From Ligustrum vulgare (Eukaryota > Streptophyta > Magnoliopsida > Lamiales > Oleaceae), in contig OY743184.1 in assembly GCA_963555705.1 (NCBI GenBank), positions 20,883,859 to 20,947,858 of the forward strand: a stretch of 64,000 bases of DNA, in the 5' to 3' direction. The notes beneath the pieces were generated by a model, which did no database searches, was not told where the DNA came from, and was given only the letters and a program-made list of their open reading frames with translations. Shown piece after piece: positions 54,888 to 64,000 of the stretch. A program made the position numbers and the translations under genes. Position 1 is the first letter of the stretch, and each line of letters begins with the position of its first letter.

Positions 54888-56340
54888 CACCACAATGTAC
54901 TAAAATTGAAATAAATGAATGTTGAGAATATATGATTAAGATTGAATCCCTAATTATAATTATCCATGAAGGATAATATGATGCGGCATTGTATGCCAAT
55001 TATTATAATGTAAGATTTCCCAGCGTTAGAGGGAGAATTTATGACGTGCCTGAAGCGTGATGATTATATCACGCTTAAAACATGATGTTAATTGATGCAA
55101 ATCTACATCTCTAAAATAATTATGATGATCTCATGGATGTTAAATACTCATGAAGAGCAAAGAGACGTAACTAAATACATAGAAAGAGATTTAGGTACTT
55201 GATGATAAATAAATCTATACATGTTAGTTGAAATAACATGAAACCTAGAAACAAATAGTAGTCGACAATTTACGTTGTATGAGTTTATTATGAAAACGTA
55301 GATGATGAATTCATAAAGAAATTGGCAGAAAATGAAAATCTCTGTGTAGGGGTTATTGTTATAGGACTTGTAGTCCAAAATACTTAAAAGTGTAAATCCA
55401 GTAAGTACTTCTACAAATGGAAAAATATTATATAGTTGTAAACTATGACTTGTTGCACACGAAATTTTTAAAATAACTTGCATGATATATGGTGGATGAA
55501 ATTATAATCTAATAACTTATTTGAGCTATTTGATAGACAAATGAGTGAGGACAAAATGTTTGATTCTCATCTCAGCATTTCGAGAGTATTCTTTGAGGTA
55601 TCAATTGATCATGGTACATTGAGATTTCATTCTAAATGACTACAGATTTTATTTGTGAGAAATAATATTTATATAAATGACTGATTATACTCCAGTCAAT
55701 TGGAAATTGATGTATGAAAGATGTTTGAAATATACAAATATAATCATTGAATATTTAATATGCTTATAATTGAATCAGTTTGTAATAGAATGTGATTGGG
55801 TGTATAAAATTATATTACATGAAGAATGGTACAAATGACTCTATATGACAAAGCCTTTGAAATTGGGATGTATCATTATTGTAAATAATATTTGAAAATC
55901 CTAGCATCTGGTTTTCAAGATGTAAAATGATATTTAGTTATTCATTGAGCATAATAAATTAATTATTCACTAAAGTGAATAAGTCACCAAATTTGAGAAC
56001 TGCATTAAATGCATTGATGAATACTAATTATAGAACATGTCTCAATGCAGCATGTTCAAATGATTGGAAATATGATATAGTTCTTCAAATTCAAATGAAG
56101 AATTGAATTTATATTTGAAGAATAAATAATATGAGTCATGAGTTATTTATATTTTTTGATGAAAATATTTGATATTGCATCGATTAACAATTGAAATAAT
56201 GACATGTTATATAAATATCACTGTAATGTTCTATGAGGGAGAGCTAATACAACTGCACTCTTTCTTTCTTAACTGAGGTTTTGTCTTATATGGTTTTTTT
56301 TAACAAGTTTTTAATAAGGTAGTTGTTATGACATACTACT
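54700..56340 (+). pseudogene. heavily decayed Copia pol and 3' end
   Basis: No frame is preserved. The layout of AT-rich, formerly coding sequence ends in gggagagctaatac, tgcactctttctttctt and aactgaggttttgtct, which matches the 3' end of a common plant Copia family (recall-based). Together with the LTR/primer remnant at 21600-21730 and the shared leader phrases, it may be the far end of the same Copia insertion, split by everything from 24010 to 53568. Confidence 0.4.
54858..54886. repeat. (TA)n microsatellite
   Basis: A short pure TA run. Confidence 0.85.
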
Positions 56341-56868
56341 TGAGAACCAAATGTCAGCAGCCTTGCATCCATCCACACGCGCTAACAAAACCAAAGCTGT
56401 GACTTGAGAACCATTATAACAACTCATCGCCACTGTCGATCCGTCATCACAGCACCACCATCATCTCCACAAATCCACCATCATCACAATAACAAATCAA
56501 AAAATTCAGTTTCACATCACAATCTCTAACACCACCTACAACACCAAAACCCACCATCCACAAATCAATTCCTGCTACTGTATTACCAAGAAATATTCCG
56601 GCTACGGACGACGGTTTCAAAATCTCTCTGATTGGGCTGCAAGGACAGGTTATAGTTGGGCTCGTGGTGGGACCGTTGCTCTCCGTCGCTTGAATAGGTA
56701 GCGGCACACAAACACCGTCATGCTTCCTCCGCCACTGTCTGCCGCTAAGTGGCCATGTCACCTTCCCCGCTGAACATCCTAACCTGAAGAGAAATGGAGG
56801 AGAGGGACGGAGGGTGAAATATGGAAGAGTGATGTATAATTAGGAAATGGGAATTAGGGTTAGGAAAG
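56341..56868. other. unassigned C-rich stretch
   Basis: This stretch is rich in cca and atc words and less AT-rich than its surroundings. The minus-strand frame at 56447-56761 (104 residues) has no recognised domain. It could be a gene fragment. Confidence 0.35.
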
Positions 56869-56877
56869 TTTAATTTA

Positions 56878-58673
56878 GGGTAAATAGCGAAAAACGTATC
56901 GTTTCATTTTTTGCAATTACACCCTCAAAATAACATTTGATTGAGGAATTCGTCCCTGCCGTCCAAAACTGTTAATTTTGGATGTTAAATGATGCGTTGG
57001 CATTTTTTTTTTTTTGGCAAACAATTCAGAGGCAAAATCATCACACCACCAGAATTTGCACAAAACATCCCTACGTATAATCACAGTAATATAATCACAT
57101 TTGGCACAAAACATCCCGGCATGTAAACTTTTTGCGCAAAACATCTATGCCTATATTTAAATATATGCGGTCTTATAATTAAATGTATATAACAAATTAA
57201 ACAATATTGACAATGTAAACCTCTCGCTATTTACCCTAAAAAAGGTTTATCATTTTTTTACGACATATAATTATTATTTTAATATTTCAATAAAATTGTG
57301 GATCAATGAATTGTTTTACCATTTTTGCTAGAAAACGGGCTATGAATTAAGTGTTTTAGCGTGTGTACTACAAACATATCAATTCGATTTTTGGATTTAA
57401 CGTTCAATAAATAATTTTTTTTTAAAAAAAAGTTTTTCAACTACAAATTAATTAGGCTCATGTGGAAGACTCAACTTACATATTTTCCTTATGACCGACT
57501 CTTTTCCTTTTATATATTGTTTTTCATCATATTCTTCTCAAAAAGAGATGTGAGATAATTTTTTTTGTATATTTTGATTTTTTTAACCATTAATTATTAA
57601 TTCCTAGTTTTTTCCAAAAAGTTAATCATTAATTTTAATAAATATTGTTAGATGAATTTGTTTTTATTTCTTCATGTTGAATATTTCTTTATTCATATTA
57701 TTACAATAAATAATTATCAAAAAAATAATTATTATTATTATAAAAAATAGTTTAAGCATTAAAAAAAAACATATTGATGTCATTAATAGTATTAAGTGGA
57801 TGCCAATACTAATACCATTAAAATAATAATTATATGTTGTAAAAAATGGTAAAACTTTTTTTTTTAATTTTATTAACATATATAGCCCATAATTGGTCTT
57901 CTTTAAATTTTTAACACATTTTTCTTTTTTCTTTTCAACTGCACATTTATCAATAAAATAATATTAGACATACACTAAAAAAAGTTTCACTACATTTTAA
58001 TCACACATTCTCCTAAAAATCACTATTCATTTCAAATAAACTCTTTTTTAAAAAACATTGAACATAGACATAGACAAAATGCTCATTATATATATTTTAT
58101 TTAGATTTTTATTAATAATTTTCATTTTTTTTATTTTATTGACCTATAATTAAATATGCATTTAATTATATTCTATTAAATGCATCGCATTTAAAAATTA
58201 AAAAAAATTAATTATGCAAAAGGTCTCTTGGGTTGAATTTCACTTTCTTATATCGCAAATTTTGAGGTTGATTCACTTTTGTGCATTGTCAATATTGTTT
58301 AATTTATTACATTCATTTAAATATAAGATCATATATATTTAAATATTGGCAGGGATGTTTTGCTTAAAAAGTAGGGATATTTTATGCAAAAGGTTACATG
58401 TCAGGGATGTTTTTGTGCCAAACGTGATTATATTACCGTAATTATAAGCAGTGATGTTTTGCGCAAATTCTGATGGTGTGAAGATTTTTCTCTTGAATTT
58501 TTTGTCAAAAAAATGTCAGCACATCATTTAACAGCCAAAGTTAACAATTTTGGACAGCAGGGATGAATTCCGCAATCAAAACTTATTTTGAGGGTGTAAT
58601 TGCCAAAAATGAAACGATAAAGATGATTTCCACAATACACCCAAACAATAAGGATTTTTTTCACTATTTACCC
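56878..58673. mobile_element. second Mutator-like element
   Basis: A 9-bp TSD with one mismatch, tttaattta at 56869-56877 and ttcaattta at 58674-58682. TIRs of about 350-400 bp: the left begins gggtaaatagcgaaaaacg and the right, read inward, gggtaaatagtgaaaaaaa. They share ttgcaattacaccctc and repeated gggatgttttg words. The 1-kb AT-rich interior has no transposase; an inverted copy of the 170-bp repeat of 21074 lies at about 58015. Confidence 0.8.
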
Positions 58674-58682
58674 TTCAATTTA

Positions 58683-59010
58683 ACTTAATAATTAGTAAAA
58701 TTTATTATATTTTATTAAAATTAAAATTTATAGTAATGACTTGATTTTTAAAGTTATTTAAGTTTAATCTTATTTATGAATTTGGATATTTAAAAGTATG
58801 GGTGGATATAATTTCCACATGATAAAAACGACATTGATACTATTTGGTTATTTATTTATAAACTACAAAATTAGTAGTATTTAAGTGATGATTTGCTATT
58901 TTTTAATTCTTATCATTTTATTAAGGTATAAAATTTTGGATAATACATTTGTTTGTCGTTTTATAGTTGAATTTTAAGTTAATAAATTCAGTTTCATAGA
59001 TCTAATTTGG
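58683..59010. other. AT-rich intergenic DNA
   Basis: No gene or defined element is visible. Confidence 0.5.
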
Positions 59011-59014
59011 ATTT

Positions 59015-59075
<61 letters not shown>
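59015..59075. repeat. (TA)n(GA)n compound microsatellite
   Basis: A TA run to about 59032 is followed by about 21 GA repeats. Confidence 0.95.
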
Positions 59076-59077
<2 letters not shown>

Positions 59078-59910
59078 CCAATGTTCACGTCACGCTTTTG
59101 GGTAAAAATAAAAAGGTCAAGTATATTGCCATTACATTTTTTTGTTTTTCAAGCCACGTTATAAATACACCACATTTAAAACACATTTTTCATAATTACA
59201 TGACAATTAATTTACAAATATAACCATAATTAAGTGTAAAAATAAAATAAAAAATGCACCATACAACATTCTTCGTCCTCCCTACCTGTTCCCCAACATC
59301 TATGATTGAAAAAGTAGCCTTTCTTGTAAACAAGATCAAAGAGTCATTTTTATCTCTGTTGCGCAGACTTGAGCAGCATGTTTACTTTGCTCAGAGATAT
59401 CGCGTAAAAAAAAAAGAAAAAAAATCTTAAATTTTATTGTGTAAAAAAAAAAGAATAAATTTCTGGATGAACTTGTTCAAGAACACTGGGTGAAAGTGAA
59501 ACACGGCCTGGAAGTAAAGAAAAATTTCTTGATATTTTACTTAATAAATACACAGATAATATTGCAAGAGTATCCATTGACATAAATGGTATCATGAAAT
59601 TTCTAATTAGATCTTCGTCAAGTCTCTATTCTTATGAGACGGTGAGAAGACATATGCTGGAGGCGGACATGAGAACGAGTTCACCCGCGTCGACACAAGC
59701 ATTGGGGTCGTAGGAGTTGACTCAGAATATGAGTTCACCTTTACAGTCGTAAATAGTGTAGCCATCACGGGCGATGAAAAGAGTGGTTTTTCAAACAGTG
59801 AGATGGGTTTCCTCCTTATTTACGAACCAATCTTTCACAATTACTCCACTCTTCATTTCCCTCTCTTTCTAATTAGTTCTCCGTCAATTGTGGTGTATAA
59901 ATTTATTTTA

Positions 59911-59944
<34 letters not shown>

Positions 59945-60585
59945 TTGAACAAAGATTGTGGTGTATACATAAATTATTTAGAAAAGTAAAAGGTTGTTTA
60001 TGTAATTTCATTTGTCTATTTTTGTAAATAAAAAAAATATTTAAGATTATGGTGCGAGAAATAGTTTTTTTTGGTGGCAATATAATTATTCAAATAAAAA
60101 TTGAATGGCAATTACGATTCTTGGAAACTCAACTTCTAAAGTTCACTTCACCCTGAAAATATCATTTGGCTCTGCCGTGAATGTAGGGCGTCAAATGCAG
60201 AACTAATATTTTTTTTTGTTGGACAAGATAACAAATAATAAAATAAATAAATATACCTAACCTTGAGAATGTCTCCGTGGGTGAGAACGGCACACCTCTC
60301 ATGACCAAACTTTGACGAGTCAGTAGACCAAATGCTCGGTGGGTTTTGTCTTCGGTTTAGCCGCCACTTGTTAGATTTTGACCGTTGAATTCACTTGTAT
60401 TTTATTGCGACTCAAATTGATGGTTCTGATTTTGACCGGTGCGTCTATGATCTGACCGACTCCTCCCTTTTAGTTGCCATTTATTGATTGGAACCAATTT
60501 TTGACCCAATCCGAACTTTTGTTTATTTTTGGCTAATTATGAGAAAGTTGAGATATTGTCAATGTCATTCTTCAACTTATCAATT
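59076..60585. other. intergenic DNA, no supported gene
   Basis: Mixed-composition sequence. A stretch at 59300-59410 can be read as a short peptide (VAFLVNKIKESFLSLLRRLEQH) that I cannot assign, and 59640-59780 is similarly GC-richer. These may be fragments of a lost gene. A TTA microsatellite lies at 59910-59945. Confidence 0.35.
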
Positions 60586-60589
60586 GCTT

Positions 60590-60800
60590 TGCGATATCGT
60601 CTATAAAAACGCACAGTTTTCAAGATTTAGAGCTTTCTTTGCTCACATCCTTTTTTTTTTTTTTTCTTCCAATTCATTTTCAATCACATATTTTTTCAAA
60701 AATAAAAAATTTTCAAAAAATTACCTACAGACTACAACAAACAAGCAATTAAGTTCAAAGTAATTGTCTGAATTGGCTTTAATAGCGGTAGGGCTGTAAG
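60590..60800 (+). promoter_or_regulatory. promoter-like sequence without a gene
   Basis: The stretch ctataaaaacgcac at about 60600 looks like a plant TATA box, followed about 30 bases on by a pyrimidine-rich leader (catccttttttttt, ttcttccaattc). No start codon with a substantial frame follows before a hAT element begins at 60801. It may be a promoter remnant. Confidence 0.3.
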
Positions 60801-61125
60801 CATTGTTCTAAAAAGCGTGAAGCGTGACGAAGCGTGGAGCCCAAGTATCAAGCTTTTCAAGCTTAAGCGGGAGTATGCGTTACAAAACATTTTCCAATTT
60901 CTATATACTAGGTTTAAATTTTACACATATTTTAACCCCTAAAAAATAAAAGTGATCTTTAGGTCGCACTTCAACACGCCTAAGCGTGCTTACTCGCGCT
61001 TTGGCACGCTTACTCAAGCATTAAGCGCGCTTTTTCCACGCTTTTTGCTGTTTTGACACATCTGATGCTCGCTTCGCGCCTAGGCACACGTTGTGCGCGC
61101 ACAATGCATACGTTTTAGAACACTG
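60801..61125. mobile_element. hAT-type miniature element, AGTGTTCTAAAA family
   Basis: An 8-bp TSD with one mismatch, gctgtaag at 60793-60800 and gctgcaag at 61126-61133. The ends are cattgttctaaaaagcg and, inward, cagtgttctaaaacg. The interior is rich in acgc and gcgc words and has no gene. Relative of 34523-34802. The minus-strand frame at 61021-61236 is not a gene. Confidence 0.8.
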
Positions 61126-61133
61126 GCTGCAAG

Positions 61134-61303
61134 TAGTGTTAGCAATGGGGCAGATAGTTGCTGATCCTTGTCCGCCCTGCCTCGTGATCCGCCACTTGTC
61201 GGGGAGCATGGCGAATTCCGAATCGAGACGGATCAATTATAGATTCACCTGCTGATCCATTTAATTTTAATTTTAATTTTAATTTTTTTTTTTGGGTTAA
61301 ACT
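61134..61303. mobile_element. hAT-type element start, truncated
   Basis: The start tagtgttagcaatgg resembles the ends of the hAT element at 31968-32628, and gatcc words follow. It begins directly after the TSD of the previous hAT element. The Copia LTR at 61304 interrupts it, and its right end lies outside the window or is lost. Confidence 0.55.
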
Positions 61304-61533
61304 TGTAAATAATATATTGCTTAAATGAAGTAAAGAGAAATTGAGAGAACATAATCTGCCATTTATTAAACTACTATAAATGGCTATATATAGCCTTACA
61401 GGAATAATAGAAATCAAATAAATAAGCTACTGGAAAACAAAATATTTGAAGAAAATATTTATTCAACAACTAGGAAACTAACATATCCAATTCCTAAAGA
61501 CTCGCTCCATACTAACAACTAGTAGTCTTAACA
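61304..61533 (-). repeat. 3' LTR of Copia element
   Basis: On the minus strand it starts TGTTAAGACTACTAG and ends ATTATTTACA, about 230 bp. A symmetric TATA box (ggctatatatagcc) lies at 61383-61396. A purine tract (tttaagggagga on the minus strand) directly precedes it. Confidence 0.8.
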
Positions 61534-61633
61534 TCCTCCCTTAAACTGAATACAAATCGCACTTTGCTGTGCAGAAAGCAGAAAAAAGATTGCATTCAGT
61601 TTATATTTGGTTCTGTACAGACCCCAACATGCC

Positions 61634-62902
61634 TCACAGCTTCACGAACGTATCAAGCTTCAATGGCTGGGTCATTATGTCTGCAACCTGCTCCTCAATG
61701 TGACAATGAACCAGCTTTATAACTCTGTCTTTAGTAAGTTCACGAAGAAAATGAAACCGGACATCTATATGCTTGCTCCGACCATGTAGTACAGGATTCT
61801 TTGAAAGTTCAATGGCTGAGCTGCTGTCACAAAAGATTTTGGTGTCATCACTTTGAATATGATTAAAGCCCTTCAAAATCCTTCTCACCCAGACTGCTTG
61901 GCAAGCCCATGAAGCTGTTGTGACGAACTCAGCTTTAGTAGTGGATAATGTGACTATTAGTTGCTTCTTTGATGACCAAGAAACAGAACCTAAACTCAAT
62001 ACAAAAACATAACCTGATGTACTCCTTCTGTCATCTATATCTCCAGCGTAGTGACTATCTGTATAGGCAAATAGCTTTTCGTCTCCTCCCTTTCTATAAA
62101 GAATCCCAAAAGTAGAAGTTCCTTTCAAATATCTTAGCACTCACTTCACTGCTTGGAGATGAAGCCCAGTGAGGCGATCCATATACCTGCTCAAAAGACT
62201 CACCACATACATAATGTCGGGTTGAGTAGCCGTCAAATACATTAGACTACCAATAATTTGATTGTAACAGCTACTATCTACCCTGCTTCCATTCTCATCT
62301 TTCATTAGTTTGCAACCTGGAACAATTGGATTATGAACCGAATTGCATATATCCATATCAAACCTTTCCAGCACCTCCTGTGTGTATCTCTTTTGACATA
62401 TAAAAATCTCCTCTTGCCTTTGCATTACTTCTATGCCAAGGAAATATCTCATTTTTCCAAGGTCTGTCATGTCAAACTCATGTTTCATAGAATTTTTAAA
62501 TAATTGAACAAACATATGCTCATTAAAAAACAAGTCATCGACATAGAGACAGATAATGAGAATTTTACCTCATTTTCCTACTTTTATGAACAAAGTGTGC
62601 TCATAAGGGCATCTCTCAAAACCTTCATTCGTAAAATATGACTCTATTCTACTATACCAAGCTTGTGGAGCTTGTTTTAGTCCCTATAAAACCTTCTTTA
62701 ACCTACACACTTTCTGTTCTTCACCTTTCTTTTCATAACTAGGAGGTTTTTTAACGAAAACCTCTTCACTTAGCTCTCCATGGAGAAAAGCTGACTTGAC
62801 ATCTAGCTGAAAAATTATCCATCCTTTCTGAGCTGCAAAAGAGACTACCAATCGAACTGTTTCCATACGTGCCACAGGTGCAAAAACCTCAATATAGTCC
62901 AT
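61634..62902 (-). pseudogene. pol: Copia reverse transcriptase and RNase H
   Basis: Minus-strand pieces in order: RT start at 62902-62684 (YIEVFAPVARMETVRLVV, then FQLDVKSAFLHGELSEEVFV), YVDD at 62545-62534, the middle of RT at 62533-62141 (DMTDLGKMRYFLGIEVMQ, then SCYNQIIGSLMYL) and RNase H at 62140-61634 (AYTDSHYAGDIDDRRSTSGYV, then GRSKHIDVRFHFLREL). In-frame stops lie near 62685, 62570 and 62141, and a final TGA at 61634 comes a few residues before the expected end. The RT active site is intact. Confidence 0.88.
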
Positions 62903-63839
62903 GCCATGTTTCTAGGTATAACCTTTGCAACCAAACGAGCTTTATACTTCTCCACCTCACCGTTTTCATTAAGCTTCGTCTTATGCACCCATTTCACATC
63001 AACCATTTTTGCCAAATTCATCAATTCCCAAGTACTATTTTTCTCTATTGATTCGATCTCCGCATCCATCGCTCTTCTCCATTTTGCATTTTTCATAGCA
63101 ACTTCAAAAGAAATTGGATCAGCAACTGCAAACATGACTAAGTTGCTCACATCTTCTTCATCAGAGAGGATATTTCCACTGTCATAATCTCTCATCCAAG
63201 TTGGTGGTCTCCTATTTCTGCCTTCATTTCGGCTACATGAACTTCCTTTAGCTAGATCATCTTGAGAAGAATTTTCCACATCTTTTGTATCATCATTAAG
63301 ATGAGTTTCTTCATTAGAAGAATGCTCTACTTCTCCGTATGAATCATCATTGAAATTAGCTTCATTATTATCAACCTCGATTCCTTCTTCATCACTGTCA
63401 CCCCCACTCTAAATCAGGTATAGCAGATTCTTTATGGCTCTTATCCCAATCCCAACTTTTATCTTCTTCAAAGACACATCTCTGCTAACTATAATCTATA
63501 TGCTTTTGACTCCTCGCTAACTCCAAGTAAAACACAAACCAAACCTTTTTCATTTAGTTTTATTCTTTTACTCTCAGGTACATAAATGTGAGAAACGTAT
63601 CCAAAAACTCGAAAGTAACTTACTGATGGTTGAATTCCACTCCAAGCTTCTTTTGGAGTTCTATTTTTTATTGCAAATGTTGGACTTCTATCCAAAACAT
63701 ATACAGTCCAGTTGACTGCTTCAAGCCAAAAAGTTCTTGGGATTTTCTTCTCAGATAGCATGATACGAACCATATTCATAATGGTTCTATTCTTTTTTTC
63801 TACAACCCCGTTCTGCTGTGGAGTGTAAGCAGCTTTCAA
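62845..63839 (-). pseudogene. pol: Copia integrase C-terminal part and linker
   Basis: The frame at 63839-63489 shows the end of the integrase core (YTPQQNGVVEKKNRTIMNMVR) and the GKRTWLEA-like block reading FWLEAVNWTVYVLDRSPT. A frameshift near 63410 leads to an acidic linker (63279 downward, ENSSQDDLAKGSS) and the RT entry block (VAVADPISFEVAMK-like region, then WRRAMDAEIESIEKNSTWEL). A second frameshift near 62910 precedes the RT core. The first catalytic residues lie beyond the window edge. Confidence 0.82.
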
Positions 63840-64000
63840 TTGTCTACGTATTCCATTTTTATTACAAAATTTGAGAAACTCTTGTGATATAAATTCACTG
63901 TCACAATCAGTATGTACACATTTGATGGAAGAACCTGTTTCTTTCTCAACAAAATTCTTATAACTCTTGAAAATAGCAAAAACTTCTAATTTCTCAACCA
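63840..64000 (-). pseudogene. pol: Copia integrase core, continuing outside window
   Basis: On the minus strand the sequence reads through a SDCDSEFIS-like block and KNGIRRQL, which is the middle of the integrase core with a catalytic Asp. It is cut by the window end. Confidence 0.6.

Larger units (their letters stand above)
61304..64000 (-). mobile_element. Copia element, 3' part
   Basis: A minus-strand Ty1/copia element whose 3' LTR is at 61304-61533. Its integrase, RT and RNase H regions follow to the right and the element leaves the window at 64000. The integrase-before-RT order defines Copia. The five bases left of the LTR are aaact; the partner TSD is outside. Confidence 0.88.

Noticed and set aside
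61021..61417. Minus-strand frames of 71 and 92 residues
   Set aside because: They span the boundary of two hAT elements and the Copia LTR and cannot be single genes.

Overview
The window is nuclear DNA of a flowering plant, most likely a eudicot. It is AT-rich, full of plant transposon families, and carries one clear host gene, a RALF34-type peptide hormone precursor. Nothing bacterial or viral and no rRNA or CRISPR array was seen. Almost all the rest is mobile DNA, much of it resolved to the base by terminal sequences and target-site duplications (TSDs).

Layout. 1-4391 and 16867-17786: Helitron-type ends and a 0.7-kb AT-rich repeat module forming a large inverted repeat; one complete Helitron (849-2588) sits between A and T with intact paralogues of its target nearby. 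4392-16861: a probable 2.25-kb solo LTR split by a young, complete Athila-type Ty3/gypsy element (6180-16390, TSD GTAAG) whose gag-pol carries four in-frame stops and one frameshift. 18094-19441: a tRNA-type SINE (17-bp TSD) split by a 1,062-bp hAT element (TSD ACCACAGG), lying 0.3 kb upstream of RALF34 (19711-20091). 20092-24000: a small MITE, a Copia LTR/PBS remnant and a 1.3-kb Mutator-like element (TSD TATTATAAA). 24278-27471: a dead L1-type LINE ending in poly(A).

27660-53568 is a nest of LTR elements. A long decayed LTR holds a minus-strand chromovirus-type gypsy element (29630-51854, TSD CTTAT). That element holds a plus-strand Tat-lineage element (34874-49664, TSD ACAAG) with an extra archaeal-type RNase H and a large antisense intron-bearing gene. 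The Tat element in turn contains a truncated third LTR with its primer binding site. Two hAT miniature elements and one Harbinger-like MITE decorate the nest.

53569-61133 holds a decayed Copia remnant, a second Mutator-like element (56878-58673), simple repeats and a hAT miniature element. 61134-64000 holds the start of another hAT element interrupted by a minus-strand Copia element that runs off the window.

The genes do not form a pathway. The host gene encodes a secreted peptide signal; the other coding sequences are gag-pol or RT genes of transposons, nearly all broken. Many premature stops are of the C-to-T/G-to-A kind, as expected from long-term cytosine methylation of silenced transposons.
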